Assembly: GCF_900240995.1 (NCBI RefSeq)
Contig: NZ_LT965954.1
Coordinates: forward strand, 62,001 to 126,000
Reading direction: 5' to 3'
Origin: Bacillus sp. Marseille-P3661
GTDB taxonomy: Bacteria > Bacillota > Bacilli > Bacillales > Bacillaceae_J
Length of the DNA stretch: 64,000 nucleotides
Made by a program: the position numbers and the translations under genes. Below, piece after piece: positions 36,871 to 45,726 of this stretch. A model generated the notes under the pieces. It did no database searches and was not told the origin of the DNA. It was given only the letters and a program-made list of their open reading frames with translations. Numbering within the stretch: position 1 is the stretch's first letter; the number at the start of each line of letters is the position of its first letter.

Positions 36871-36899
36871 CATCATATGAGTAAAACACATAGAGTGTG
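36871..36899 (-). promoter_or_regulatory. Candidate sigma-K promoter of spoVFA
   Basis: On the minus strand, CACA is followed after 16 bp by CATATGATG, resembling the sigma-K -10 (CATANNNTA) with a weak -35. The B. subtilis spoVF operon is sigma-K dependent. The match is imperfect. Confidence 0.35.
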
Positions 36900-36918
36900 A
36901 ATTAGAATTTTGTCATAA

Positions 36919-36948
36919 TAAAAGACATGATGAAATTTCATCATGTCT
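36919..36948 (-). terminator. Rho-independent terminator after ymxH
   Basis: A long palindromic stem (AGACATGATGAAA / TTTCATCATGTCT) is followed by TTTATT on the minus strand, separating ymxH from spoVFA. Confidence 0.75.
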
Positions 36949-36981
36949 CTTTATTATCAATATCAGCTAGATTATTTTGTT

Positions 36982-37221
36982 TTAATTACCTTTGAAATCT
37001 ATTATAATCATATCCGTACCAATTTTTCTTATATTGTTCCATGGTATACGTGCTTCTGCACCTTGTTTCCTAAATCCGAACCATTTTGTAGTTGGAATAA
37101 TCAAAGCTTTAATATGACCGGTTTGCTCATCGATTTCTAGATCTGCTTGACCCAATACGCCCATTCGTTCACCTTTTTCTAAATCAATTATTTCCTTCCC
37201 ATTAATTTCGCTCAGTCTCAT
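36982..37221 (-). CDS. ymxH: YlmC/YmxH family sporulation protein (PRC-barrel-like)
   Basis: This 79-residue PRC-barrel-like protein (MRLSEINGKEIIDLEKGERMGVLGQADLEID) belongs to the YlmC/YmxH family. It lies between mlpA and spoVFA as in B. subtilis. It is small and cytoplasmic, with no established biochemical role. GAGGAGGTTTATTA precedes the ATG. Confidence 0.9.
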   Translation of the reverse strand: MRLSEINGKEIIDLEKGERMGVLGQADLEIDEQTGHIKALIIPTTKWFGFRKQGAEARIPWNNIRKIGTDMIIIDFKGN

Positions 37222-37287
37222 TATTAATAAACCTCCTCGAAAGAAGTCACACTCTCTAGACTTTACTTAATGTTTATGCCTGTATAA

Positions 37288-37323
37288 TAAAAAAATACCT
37301 ACCTCTAATCGAAGTAAGTATTT
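37288..37323 (-). terminator. Rho-independent terminator of mlpA
   Basis: A 12-bp stem with two G-U pairs (AATACTTACTTC / GAGGTAGGTATT) is followed by seven T residues on the minus strand, 11 nt after the mlpA stop. Confidence 0.85.
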
Positions 37324-37333
37324 ATAAATCTTG

Positions 37334-38566
37334 TTAAGATTTAGGCAATTCACCAGCCGGGCTAATTAATGCTACAGAATAATGGTCTGTAAAAATAGCT
37401 GTCGATAGATCATTTACTTTTTCCAACGTAACCTTTGATATACTTTCTAAAATTTCATCTAAGGAACGATGTTTCTTTAATAATAATTCATTTTTTCCAT
37501 TTCGGCTCATTCGACTATTGGTACTTTCTAAACTTAGCATCAAACTACCCTTTAGCTGTTCTTTACTATTAAGTAATTCCTTCTCAGTAATTCCCTCTTT
37601 TTTTAAGGTAGCCAATGTTTGTTGAATTGTCTCAAATAACATGTCTAATTGATTACTGCCAGTTCCTCCATAAATCGTTAACAAACCGTTATCTAAGTAA
37701 GCAGAATGATAACTGAAGATTGAATATGCTAAACCACGTTGTTCGCGAACATCTTGGAACAAGCGGCTTGACATACTACCACCCAAGACATTATTTAAAA
37801 CGACTAATGAATAACTATCTTCATGACCAATTTGTAATCCATTAAATCCCATACAAAGATGCGCTTGCTCTGTTTCCTTTTTCCTAGCCAATTTTTGGTC
37901 TAGAATAGCCGGAACCTTATATTCCGGACGTGTATAACTTGATTGATAGTTGCCAAAATATTGTTCTACTTTTTTAATAAATGTGTCATCGATATTCCCT
38001 GCAATCGAAATTACCACATTATCTGGTGTATAGTATTGATCCATGTATTGTCTTAATGAATCGCCCGTAAACGTTGCTAATGTTTCCTCTGTTCCTAATA
38101 TTGGATAAGCTAGTGCGTGTTCACCGTATGTTGCCTTACTTAAAATATCATGGACAATATCGTCAGGTGTATCTTCATACATTTTAATTTCTTCATACAC
38201 AACATTTTTTTCCTTTTTAAGTTCAGTTTCATCAAATGTTGAATTAAAGAACATATCTGCTAAAACCTCAAGGGCATAATCAGAGTGTTCATCTAAGACC
38301 TTTGCATAATAACAAGTATACTCTTTTGAAGTAAAGGCATTTACTTGACCACCAATACTGTCAAAGCTTTCAGCAATTTCTTTTGCACTACGTGTTTTTG
38401 TACCTTTAAAAAACATATGCTCTAAAAAGTGAGAAATCCCATTATTATTCACATCTTCGTTTCGTGAACCCGCACCTATCCAAACACCAATTGCGACAGA
38501 TCGAACTGTTGGAATATTTTCTAGGACCACTCTTACACCATTTTGGCACGTATATTTATTTATCAA
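37334..38566 (-). CDS. mlpA: M16-family zinc peptidase MlpA (mitochondrial processing peptidase-like)
   Basis: This 410-residue M16 peptidase has the zinc motif HFLEH near residues 48-52, the downstream zinc-ligand Glu in NVVYEEIKMYED near 120-131, and a GGSMSSRLFQDVREQRGLAYS C-terminal-half signature. It is predicted to be a cytoplasmic metallopeptidase. In B. subtilis the gene (ymxG) follows ylxY, as here. The length is nearly identical to the B. subtilis protein. Confidence 0.93.
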   Translation of the reverse strand: MINKYTCQNGVRVVLENIPTVRSVAIGVWIGAGSRNEDVNNNGISHFLEHMFFKGTKTRSAKEIAESFDSIGGQVNAFTSKEYTCYYAKVLDEHSDYALEVLADMFFNSTFDETELKKEKNVVYEEIKMYEDTPDDIVHDILSKATYGEHALAYPILGTEETLATFTGDSLRQYMDQYYTPDNVVISIAGNIDDTFIKKVEQYFGNYQSSYTRPEYKVPAILDQKLARKKETEQAHLCMGFNGLQIGHEDSYSLVVLNNVLGGSMSSRLFQDVREQRGLAYSIFSYHSAYLDNGLLTIYGGTGSNQLDMLFETIQQTLATLKKEGITEKELLNSKEQLKGSLMLSLESTNSRMSRNGKNELLLKKHRSLDEILESISKVTLEKVNDLSTAIFTDHYSVALISPAGELPKS

Positions 38567-38646
38567 ATTGCATCCTCCTATTGATCGAAAATACTATAAC
38601 TCATGATACCAATATTAGAAAAAACTGTCACCTTTTTCAAACATCT

Positions 38647-39618
38647 CTATTTTATTCCTATTTTAACTCTCTCTTCACTTAATAATGTAGACACATTTGT
38701 AATTTGGTATTCTTTTTCTTTAATACCTACAATTAAATTTTCCAAGCCCTTTTCAGTAGAAGCGGTTGGATGCATTAATATCATAGATCCTGGTGTCACT
38801 TTTCCCAGTACTCTTGCAACCATACTATTCGGTTCAGGATTTTTCCAATCAACTGTATCTACAGTCCACATTACTAATTTCATTTTCTCTTCTTCCGTAA
38901 TTTTAACTACCTCTTCTTTATAACTACCGCTAGGCGGCCCAAACCACTTTGGAGTTTCACCAATTGTAGCTTTAATAATTTCATTTGTTTTTGTTATCTC
39001 TTCACGGATTGAAGCCGGAGATAGGTTCTCCATATTAGGATGACTATAAGCATGATTACCAATCTCATGCCCTGCATCTATAATCATTTTTGCTAAGTCT
39101 GGATATTTTTTTACCCATTGTCCCTCCAAAAAGAACGTCGCCTTTACCTTATGTTTTTCCAATGTTTTTAACATACTTGGAATATATTCATTCCCCCATG
39201 CTACATTAATTAAAAAACTTACCGCTTGTTTTTCAGGATGTCCCCGATAAATCGGTGCTGGTGGAAGATCCTTTAATGTAACCTTCGGCGGAATCTGCTC
39301 AAATACCAATTTGTTTGGATTAAATTCTCCATCATTTTTCATTCTATTATACGATTGTTCAATATTAACTTTTAATCCATTTAATCCCGGCATCGCTTTC
39401 CATACCGTATGTATTTGCGCGTCCTTGGGAGCAATCTCAAATTCCTTTGCCTTTGAAACTATTTCCTGAAAAAGAGGATCCTCCTGTTTTGCAACCGTAA
39501 CGGCTGTTGATTCCCTTAAACTTTTAACGTAATCCGTTGTATACGGATTTTGCATTACACCGAATGTAATAATCAGAATGATTGAAAAACCAATAAGCTG
39601 AATAGCGAGTCTATTCAT
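38647..39618 (-). CDS. ylxY: Polysaccharide deacetylase-like protein YlxY
   Basis: This 323-residue exported or membrane-anchored protein has an N-terminal hydrophobic segment (LIGFSIILIITFGVM). It has a NodB-homology fold at about 130-310 (VKATFFLEGQW, GHEIGNHAYSHPNM with the two metal-ligand His, GSYKEE). The usual TFDDGP motif is replaced by LINVAWGNEY, removing the catalytic and metal-binding aspartates. It is therefore probably not an active deacetylase. The same replacement is, to my knowledge, a YlxY family trait. It lies between pnp and mlpA. Confidence 0.88.
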   Translation of the reverse strand: MNRLAIQLIGFSIILIITFGVMQNPYTTDYVKSLRESTAVTVAKQEDPLFQEIVSKAKEFEIAPKDAQIHTVWKAMPGLNGLKVNIEQSYNRMKNDGEFNPNKLVFEQIPPKVTLKDLPPAPIYRGHPEKQAVSFLINVAWGNEYIPSMLKTLEKHKVKATFFLEGQWVKKYPDLAKMIIDAGHEIGNHAYSHPNMENLSPASIREEITKTNEIIKATIGETPKWFGPPSGSYKEEVVKITEEEKMKLVMWTVDTVDWKNPEPNSMVARVLGKVTPGSMILMHPTASTEKGLENLIVGIKEKEYQITNVSTLLSEERVKIGIK

Positions 39619-39748
39619 TCCTACCTTCCCCCTTCTTTTAAAAAATTATGAAGACCTAGGACAAGATAGAACAAGATAAAATATGTTTGTCTGAAGGAAG
39701 GCTAGGTGATGGACTTGTTTACAGCAATATGAGCCTTTTTCCTGGAAT

Positions 39749-39780
39749 AAAAAAGAAGCTGATTGATTTTAATCAGCTCC
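39749..39780 (-). terminator. Rho-independent terminator of pnp
   Basis: A stem GGAGCTGATT / AATCAGCTTC with a 6-nt loop is followed by TTTTTTATT on the minus strand. It begins at the last base of the pnp stop codon. Confidence 0.88.
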
Positions 39781-41897
39781 TACTTTTGTTCTTGTTTTTC
39801 CTTTTGTTCTTTTAGAACTGCTTTTCTGGAGAGATTGACTCTTCCTTGCTTATCTATATCCATAACCTTTACTAGCAATTCATCACCAATAGCAACAACA
39901 TCTTCTACTTTGCCAACACGTTCTTCTGCCAATTCAGATATATGAACTAAGCCATCTTTACCTTGGAAAATTTCAACAAAGGCACCAAATTTCTCTATTC
40001 TTTTTACTTTACCAAGATACATTTGGCCAACTTCTACTTCACGAACGATGTCTTCGATAATCTTCTTTGCCTTTTCATTCATCGCCATGTCAGGAGAAGC
40101 AATAAAGATCGTTCCATCCTGTTCAATATCAATCTTAACCCCAGTTTCTTCAATTATTTTATTAATTTGTTTTCCACTTGGGCCAATGACATCACGGATC
40201 TTATCTGGCTTAATTGCCATAGTTAAGATTTTAGGAGCATATGTTGACAATTGCTCTCTTGGAGTGGATATTGTTTCTAACATATGTTCTAAAATTTGCA
40301 TACGACCTTTCTTTGCTTGTTGTAACGCTTCTTCTAGGATTTCGCGAGATAAACCTTCAATTTTAATATCCATTTGTAAAGCTGTTACACCTTTGCTCGT
40401 TCCGGCAACCTTAAAGTCCATATCACCCAGATGATCTTCCATACCTTGAATATCAGTTAAAACAGTGTAGTCCTCGCCTGATTTTACAAGTCCCATTGCT
40501 ATTCCTGCTACTGGTGCTTTAATCGGCACACCTGCATCCATCATAGCCAACGTACTTGCACAAATACTCGCTTGTGAGGTTGAACCATTTGATTCCAATA
40601 CTTCAGATACTAGACGTACTGTATAAGGGAAATCAGTTTCTGAAGGTATAACAGGTTCTAACGCACGCTCACCTAGTGCACCATGCCCAATTTCACGACG
40701 GCCTGGTCCTCTTATAGGGCCTGTTTCACCTACACTGAATTGTGGGAAATTATAATGATGCATAAAACGCTTTGATTCCTCAATTCCTAATCCATCTAAA
40801 ATTTGAACATCCCCTAATGCTCCGAGTGTACAAATACTTAAAGCTTGAGTTTGTCCACGTGTGAATAAACCAGAACCATGCGTTCTTGGAAGTAATCCAA
40901 CCTCTGACGATAACGGACGAATTTCGTCAATTTGACGTCCATCTGGACGGATTTTTTCTTTTGTAATTAAACGACGAACCTCTTCTTTTACAAGTTTATT
41001 CATTACTTCGCTAACTTGTCCTAAAATTTCTTCTGGAAGATCTTCACGTGTCTCATAGCTTTCTGAAACATGTTTTTTAACTTCATTAATCGCGTCTTCA
41101 CGAGCGTGTTTTTCAGCAACTTGTACAGCCTTTTTAATAGCATCTTCAGCCATTTGGCGAACTTCAGACTCTAGGTTCGCATCTAATTCATACAACTGAA
41201 CTTCCATCTTTTCCTTACCGATAGCTTTTGCAATTTCCTCTTGGAAAGCGATTAGCTTTTTAATTTCTTCATGACCAAACATAATTGCTTCAAGCATAGT
41301 TTCTTCAGGTACTTCATCAGCTCCAGCTTCAACCATGTTGATCGCGTCTTTGGTACCTGCCACAACTAGGTGAATATCACTTTTTTCTAGTTGTTCAACC
41401 GTTGGATTGATAATAAAATTATTATCTACTCGTCCAACTGTAACACCTGCGATAGGTCCTTCAAACGGTATATCAGAAACTGAAAGTGCTAATGATGACC
41501 CGAACATAGCTGCCATTTCCGAAGAGCAGTTTTGATCAACACTCATCACAATACTAATTACCTGAACTTCATTTCTAAATCCATCAGCAAATAGTGGACG
41601 AATTGGTCTGTCGATTAAGCGGCTTGCAAGTATTGCTTTTTCACTTGGACGCCCTTCCCGTTTAATGAATCCTCCAGGGATTTTTCCGACAGCATATAAA
41701 CGCTCTTCATAGTTAACTGTCAGCGGAAAGAAACTCAAGTTTTTTGGTTCCTTTGATGCAGTTGCAGTAGATAATACTGCAGTTTCTCCATATCGAATTA
41801 AGCATGCGCCGTTGGCTTGTTTCGCAAGCTGGCCAATTTCTACTGTCAGCGTTCGGCCTGCCCAATCCATGGAGAAGGTTTGTTTGTTTTGATCCAT
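39780..41897 (-). CDS. pnp: Polyribonucleotide nucleotidyltransferase (PNPase)
   Basis: This 705-residue 3'-5' phosphorolytic exoribonuclease is very similar throughout to B. subtilis PnpA. It has two RNase PH domains (IDRPIRPLF in the first; [14 protein letters not shown] and MDFKVAGT in the second), a KH domain ([15 protein letters not shown] near 555) and a C-terminal S1 domain ([15 protein letters not shown] near 625). I chose the ATG at 41897, which starts MDQNKQ; upstream in-frame residues to 41930 cover the GAGAGGAG ribosome binding site. It takes part in mRNA turnover. Confidence 0.97.
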   Translation of the reverse strand: MDQNKQTFSMDWAGRTLTVEIGQLAKQANGACLIRYGETAVLSTATASKEPKNLSFFPLTVNYEERLYAVGKIPGGFIKREGRPSEKAILASRLIDRPIRPLFADGFRNEVQVISIVMSVDQNCSSEMAAMFGSSLALSVSDIPFEGPIAGVTVGRVDNNFIINPTVEQLEKSDIHLVVAGTKDAINMVEAGADEVPEETMLEAIMFGHEEIKKLIAFQEEIAKAIGKEKMEVQLYELDANLESEVRQMAEDAIKKAVQVAEKHAREDAINEVKKHVSESYETREDLPEEILGQVSEVMNKLVKEEVRRLITKEKIRPDGRQIDEIRPLSSEVGLLPRTHGSGLFTRGQTQALSICTLGALGDVQILDGLGIEESKRFMHHYNFPQFSVGETGPIRGPGRREIGHGALGERALEPVIPSETDFPYTVRLVSEVLESNGSTSQASICASTLAMMDAGVPIKAPVAGIAMGLVKSGEDYTVLTDIQGMEDHLGDMDFKVAGTSKGVTALQMDIKIEGLSREILEEALQQAKKGRMQILEHMLETISTPREQLSTYAPKILTMAIKPDKIRDVIGPSGKQINKIIEETGVKIDIEQDGTIFIASPDMAMNEKAKKIIEDIVREVEVGQMYLGKVKRIEKFGAFVEIFQGKDGLVHISELAEERVGKVEDVVAIGDELLVKVMDIDKQGRVNLSRKAVLKEQKEKQEQK

Positions 41898-42105
41898 GTA
41901 TCGCAAACTCCTCTCAAATGCAAAAATCACTATTATTATTATAACCTAAATTTTATGTAAATATTTTATCCCATATTAACAGACAGTAATCCCCTACTAT
42001 AAGTTTTTCAAGGGATTCAGTGAGATTTACTGCCCATAAAATGTCCGAAATGATAATATAACCGTGGAGGAAAAAAATCCCTCAATTGGAATTAACTTAA
42101 TGCTA

Positions 42106-42136
42106 ACAAAAAAGCGGGAAATATCCCGCTTTTTGT
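42106..42136 (-). terminator. Rho-independent terminator of rpsO
   Basis: A GC-rich stem (AAAGCGGGA / TCCCGCTTT) with a short loop is followed by TTTGTTAG on the minus strand, 6 nt after the rpsO stop. Confidence 0.88.
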
Positions 42137-42141
42137 TAATA

Positions 42142-42411
42142 CTATCTACGTAATCCAAGCTTTTGAATTAAATCACGGTAACGTGTAACGTCTTTGTTAC
42201 GAAGATAGTTAAGTAAATTACGACGCTTACCTACCATCTTTAATAGACCACGACGTGAATGGTGATCCTTCTTATGAACACGTAAATGATCATTAAGATT
42301 GTTAATTTCCTCTGTTAGGACAGCAATTTGAACTTCTGGAGATCCAGTATCGCTTTCATGAGTTTTGTACTCACTGATAAGTTCTTGCTTACGCTCTTGT
42401 GTGATAGCCAT
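42142..42411 (-). CDS. rpsO: 30S ribosomal protein S15
   Basis: This 89-residue S15 begins [12 protein letters not shown] and has the conserved [31 protein letters not shown] and LVGKRR-like segments. It is a primary 16S rRNA-binding protein of the small subunit platform. The start at 42411 follows GAGGAGGTG. The open frame extends upstream to 42453, but the extra residues are not part of S15. Confidence 0.98.
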   Translation of the reverse strand: MAITQERKQELISEYKTHESDTGSPEVQIAVLTEEINNLNDHLRVHKKDHHSRRGLLKMVGKRRNLLNYLRNKDVTRYRDLIQKLGLRR

Positions 42412-42519
42412 CCTATTCACCTCCTCTTTTCGATATCCCCAATTACTGAGCACGCGTTGGTGAATCGCAACGCCAAGTAACGGTTCATAACTTCATACGT
42501 TTATTAGAATACTACTATT

Positions 42520-43488
42520 TTAATCAATTTGCAAGTTTTTAATCCGACTTTCCTCAAAATAATGTAGCGCTTCTTGCTTATCCCGTTCAATTTGAGCAAT
42601 CAATTCTTGCACAGATTGAAATTTTTGTTCTGCTCTTAAGCGCAAATGCCATTCCAACACAATATCTTCACCATATATGAATTCATTAAAACTAAAAATA
42701 TGAATTTCAATTGATGGTTTTTCAGGGGATTTATCATGAAACGTTGGTTTATAGCCAATATTTAATACCCCATTATACCAATTTTTCTTCACTAAAATTT
42801 TGACAGCATATACACCAGTAGGTGGCAAAATATAATTCGAGGCAAGTTCTATATTAGCAGTAGGAAAACCTATAGTTCTCCCTCTTTTCTCACCATCAAT
42901 AACTGTTCCGACCATTTGGTAATATCTGCACAGATAGTATTTTAATCGACTAACTTCGCCGTTTTTGATCAAGTCCCTAATTAAAGTGGAGCTTATTTTT
43001 ATGTCATTGTCCACTACTTTATCGACTATAGTCTGTGTGAACTGTTTTCTTGAATGAAATGGCAATGTTTCCATTGTACCTTTTCCTAATCTGCCATATG
43101 TGTAATCAAACCCAGCCACGACATGTTTTACATTTAGACCAATGATATATTGATCTACAAATTGTTGTGGTAATAACTCTGCAAACGTAGGACTAAATTC
43201 AACTATATAAAGTATATCAATACCAAGTTTACTTATTTCTTGTTCCTTATCGTGGATAGAGGTAATACACTCTGCATGTTCGGTGCTTTTCCTTAATATC
43301 ACTGAAGGATGTGGATAAAAAGTCATTACAGCGCTTTTATAACCGTATTCTTTAGCCTTTTCTATAGCGGTTTTGATTACCTTACGATGTCCAAGATGTA
43401 CTCCGTCAAAATATCCCAAAGCCACTACAGTGTTAGGAAGTTCCTTTATATTTAGGGAATGAGGGTGTGCCAAATGAACAACTTTCAT
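42520..43488 (-). CDS. ribF: Bifunctional riboflavin kinase/FAD synthetase
   Basis: This 322-residue enzyme (ribC in B. subtilis) makes FMN and FAD from riboflavin. The N-terminal nucleotidyltransferase domain has GYFDGVHLGHRKV near 27-39 and STLIRDLI. The C-terminal flavokinase domain begins near residue 185 (GEKRGRTIGFPTANI, PPTGVYAVKI). It lies between truB and rpsO, as in B. subtilis. Confidence 0.96.
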   Translation of the reverse strand: MKVVHLAHPHSLNIKELPNTVVALGYFDGVHLGHRKVIKTAIEKAKEYGYKSAVMTFYPHPSVILRKSTEHAECITSIHDKEQEISKLGIDILYIVEFSPTFAELLPQQFVDQYIIGLNVKHVVAGFDYTYGRLGKGTMETLPFHSRKQFTQTIVDKVVDNDIKISSTLIRDLIKNGEVSRLKYYLCRYYQMVGTVIDGEKRGRTIGFPTANIELASNYILPPTGVYAVKILVKKNWYNGVLNIGYKPTFHDKSPEKPSIEIHIFSFNEFIYGEDIVLEWHLRLRAEQKFQSVQELIAQIERDKQEALHYFEESRIKNLQID

Positions 43489-43521
43489 ATTTTTTCACCT
43501 ACTTTAGTGCGTAGACTTACT

Positions 43522-44427
43522 TCAATCATTTCTCAAGACCTTTTCAGGTTTCATAAAGCCAATTTTAGTTGGATGCGGTGTATAAATAGCTACACATTCA
43601 CTTTTTACATTATAAAGCGCAAGTCGATTCATATTCTTAAGTTTTTCGGGAATCGGAAGAACTTGCCCGTTTTTAACCTGCAACTCTAGTTTTTCATTAA
43701 TTTCAAATTTCGTCAAATCTGAAATACCTCTTTCTAGTGGTAATAGCTGTAAATCTCCACGTTCTATATGCTTTTCAATATCTTCAAAGGTCAAACAATC
43801 ATCTGTAGAAAAACTACCTGCCGCAACCCTTGTAAGCTGAGACATATGAGCTGGGTAACCCAGCTGTTTTCCAATATCTACTGCCAACGTTCTAACATAA
43901 GTCCCTTTGCTGCACTTTACATAAAAACGAAAAGTATTATGGCTCTTATCTAAAACCTCAGGATGATCCAGCAATTTCAATTCATATATATGTACATGTC
44001 TTTCGGGTCTATCTATTATTTGCCCTTGGCGAGCGTATTCATAAAGTCGTTTTCCATTAATTTTCACAGCAGAATACATGGGTGGAATTTGCTTAATATC
44101 TCCTGTAAACGTTTGGAGAACATTTAGTAATTCATCGATTAATATCACACCATCGATTTCTTTTTCTTCTACTGTTTCACCAGATGCATCCTCAGTGGTT
44201 GTACTCACCCCAATCGTAACCTCACCTTGATACGCTTTAGGGGCATCTGTTAAGTATTCAACTACTTTTGTTGCTTTCCCGATACATATCGGCAACACAC
44301 CATCGACATCTGGATCAAGAGTACCTGTATGTCCTACTTTTTTTGTTTTTAAAAGTTTTCTAATCTTAAAAACGCAGTCATGCGAGGTTAATCCCTTTGG
44401 TTTCCATAAAGGAATAATACCATCCAT
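43522..44427 (-). CDS. truB: tRNA pseudouridine(55) synthase TruB
   Basis: This 301-residue enzyme forms pseudouridine 55 in the T loop of tRNAs. It has WKPKGLTSHD at the start, the catalytic Asp in GHTGTLDPDVDGVLP near 38-52, and KCSKGTYVRTLAVDIG near 170. The start at 44427 follows AAAGGAGGGATAGC. The open frame continues to 44574, but those residues are translated from the adjacent DNA repeat and are not TruB. The gene is cut off from rbfA by the repeat array and a strong terminator, so its promoter is unclear. Confidence 0.95.
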   Translation of the reverse strand: MDGIIPLWKPKGLTSHDCVFKIRKLLKTKKVGHTGTLDPDVDGVLPICIGKATKVVEYLTDAPKAYQGEVTIGVSTTTEDASGETVEEKEIDGVILIDELLNVLQTFTGDIKQIPPMYSAVKINGKRLYEYARQGQIIDRPERHVHIYELKLLDHPEVLDKSHNTFRFYVKCSKGTYVRTLAVDIGKQLGYPAHMSQLTRVAAGSFSTDDCLTFEDIEKHIERGDLQLLPLERGISDLTKFEINEKLELQVKNGQVLPIPEKLKNMNRLALYNVKSECVAIYTPHPTKIGFMKPEKVLRND

Positions 44428-44444
44428 TGCTATCCCTCCTTTCA

Positions 44445-45040
44445 GAAATGCGTAAGCGCCTTGGTCAGCCCCGACAGGCAAGCACTGGCTAAAACCGCCA
44501 CATCCTGTGGCAACGCCAGTACTAGCACGTCCTGTGCGTCGTGTTCTTCCGACGAAGAAGTCGTAAGACTTCACGAGGAGGAAGGTTATTTGACCCCGAG
44601 GGGCTAGGCGCTGTAGCTGGACAATAGAAATGCGTAAGCGCCTGTATTTTCCCTAAGTGCTGCCTACGTCCTGTGGGCAACGGGAAAATCCTCGCCATCC
44701 TGGCTCTCCCCCGACAGGCAAGCACTGGCTAAACCCGCCACATCCTGTGGCAACGCCAGTACTAGCACGTCCTGTGCGTCGTGTTCTTCCGACGAAGAAG
44801 TCGTAAGACTTCACGAGGAGGAAGGTTATACCGGCTAAAACCGCCACGTCCTGTGGCAACGCCGGTATTAGCACATCCTGTGCGTCTTTGACCCCGAGGG
44901 GCTAGGCGCTGTAGCTGGACAATAGAAATGCGTAAGCGCCTGTATTTTCCCTAAGTGCTGCCCACGTCCTGTGGGCAATGGGAAAATCCTCGCCATCCTG
45001 GCTCTCCCCCGACAGGCAAGCACTGGCTAAACCCGCCATA
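44445..45040 (+). repeat. Array of GC-rich structured repeats between rbfA and truB
   Basis: Three consecutive units start at 44445, 44627 and 44925, each with GAAATGCGTAAGCGCC. Units 1 and 2 end GGGGCTAGGCGCTGTAGCTG; unit 3 is truncated. The ends of a unit are complementary (AGCGCC / GGCGCT, and AGCCCC / GGGGCT in unit 1). Internal hairpins include GCCAC-ATCCT-GTGGC, GCAC-GTCCT-GTGC and GAAGTC-GTAA-GACTTC. Unit 2 has an extra module (about 44830-44888) that repeats the ACCGCCACGTCCTGTGGC hairpin. The array is the reverse orientation of the 17.3 kb family. Open frames across it look spurious. No other feature occupies this 650-bp gap apart from the rbfA terminator. Confidence 0.8.
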
Positions 45041-45043
45041 TCT

Positions 45044-45072
45044 TAAAAAAAGGATAGACTGTTGTCTATCCT
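45044..45072 (-). terminator. Rho-independent terminator of rbfA
   Basis: A perfect 8-bp stem (GGATAGAC / GTCTATCC) with a 4-nt loop and seven T residues on the minus strand begins a few bases after the rbfA stop. It ends the infB operon before truB. Confidence 0.92.
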
Positions 45073-45077
45073 CAAAT

Positions 45078-45431
45078 TTACTCGTCGTGCTTATTGTGCA
45101 GTTGCTCAAGTAAAGTTTCGATTCGATTGCCATACTCAATCGATTCGTCAAATTCAAATGTTATTTCAGGCGTCTTTCTTAAACGGATTCTTTTTCCGAT
45201 TTCAGATCGAATAAAACCATTGGCTTTCGCAAGAGCTTTCAATGTATTTTGCTTTTGTTCATCATCACCAAGAACCGTTATATATACTTTCGATTGTTGT
45301 AAGTCACCTGTTACCTGAACATCAGTTACAGTAACAAAACCGATACGAGGATCTTTAATTTTGCGCCCAATTATATCACTTAATTCCTTCTTCATTAGTT
45401 CACCCACTCTAGTTGAGCGAATATTACTCAT
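45078..45431 (-). CDS. rbfA: Ribosome-binding factor A
   Basis: This 117-residue KH-like protein acts in maturation of the 30S subunit and 16S rRNA 5' end. It matches B. subtilis RbfA closely ([59 protein letters not shown]). The ATG at 45431 follows GAGGTGATCTAC; the frame begins three codons earlier. It is the last gene of the rimP-nusA-infB operon, followed directly by a strong terminator. Confidence 0.97.
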   Translation of the reverse strand: MSNIRSTRVGELMKKELSDIIGRKIKDPRIGFVTVTDVQVTGDLQQSKVYITVLGDDEQKQNTLKALAKANGFIRSEIGKRIRLRKTPEITFEFDESIEYGNRIETLLEQLHNKHDE

Positions 45432-45447
45432 GTAGATCACCTCGACT

Positions 45448-45726
45448 TTAATACCAATCTAACGATGTTACTGATCGTTCAATTTCTGGAAAAGAATCAA
45501 TCATCTTCAAGGCTCGATCTAACTCTCTCTCTGTTGCAACCTTGGATGAAGATACAGCTACAATCGTTATTTCTGTACGCTGCCATAAATCCTGAAAATC
45601 TGTTTCAGCAACAGATATATTATATTTTTGCCTCAATCTTGTAATAATACGCTGTAAAACAGCTCTTTTTTCTTTTAGTGACCCACAGTCATAGATTATG
45701 CATTCACATTGAGCAAGGCCTATCAT
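45448..45726 (-). CDS. ylxP: DUF503 family protein YlxP
   Basis: This 92-residue protein of the DUF503 family has the conserved [28 protein letters not shown]. It is encoded between infB and rbfA with a 4-nt ATGA overlap with infB, indicating translational coupling. The role is likely linked to ribosome biogenesis by context, but is not established by sequence. Confidence 0.93.
   Translation of the reverse strand: MIGLAQCECIIYDCGSLKEKRAVLQRIITRLRQKYNISVAETDFQDLWQRTEITIVAVSSSKVATERELDRALKMIDSFPEIERSVTSLDWY

Noticed and set aside
44428-44574. N-terminal extension of TruB (about 49 residues rich in Arg, Gly and Thr)
   Set aside because: It is translated from the repeat array. The conserved TruB start with a good ribosome binding site is at 44427.
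44522-45157. Short minus-strand open frames in the 44.5-45.1 kb array
   Set aside because: They are translations of the structured repeat, recur in every copy, lack ribosome binding sites and show no protein-like conservation.
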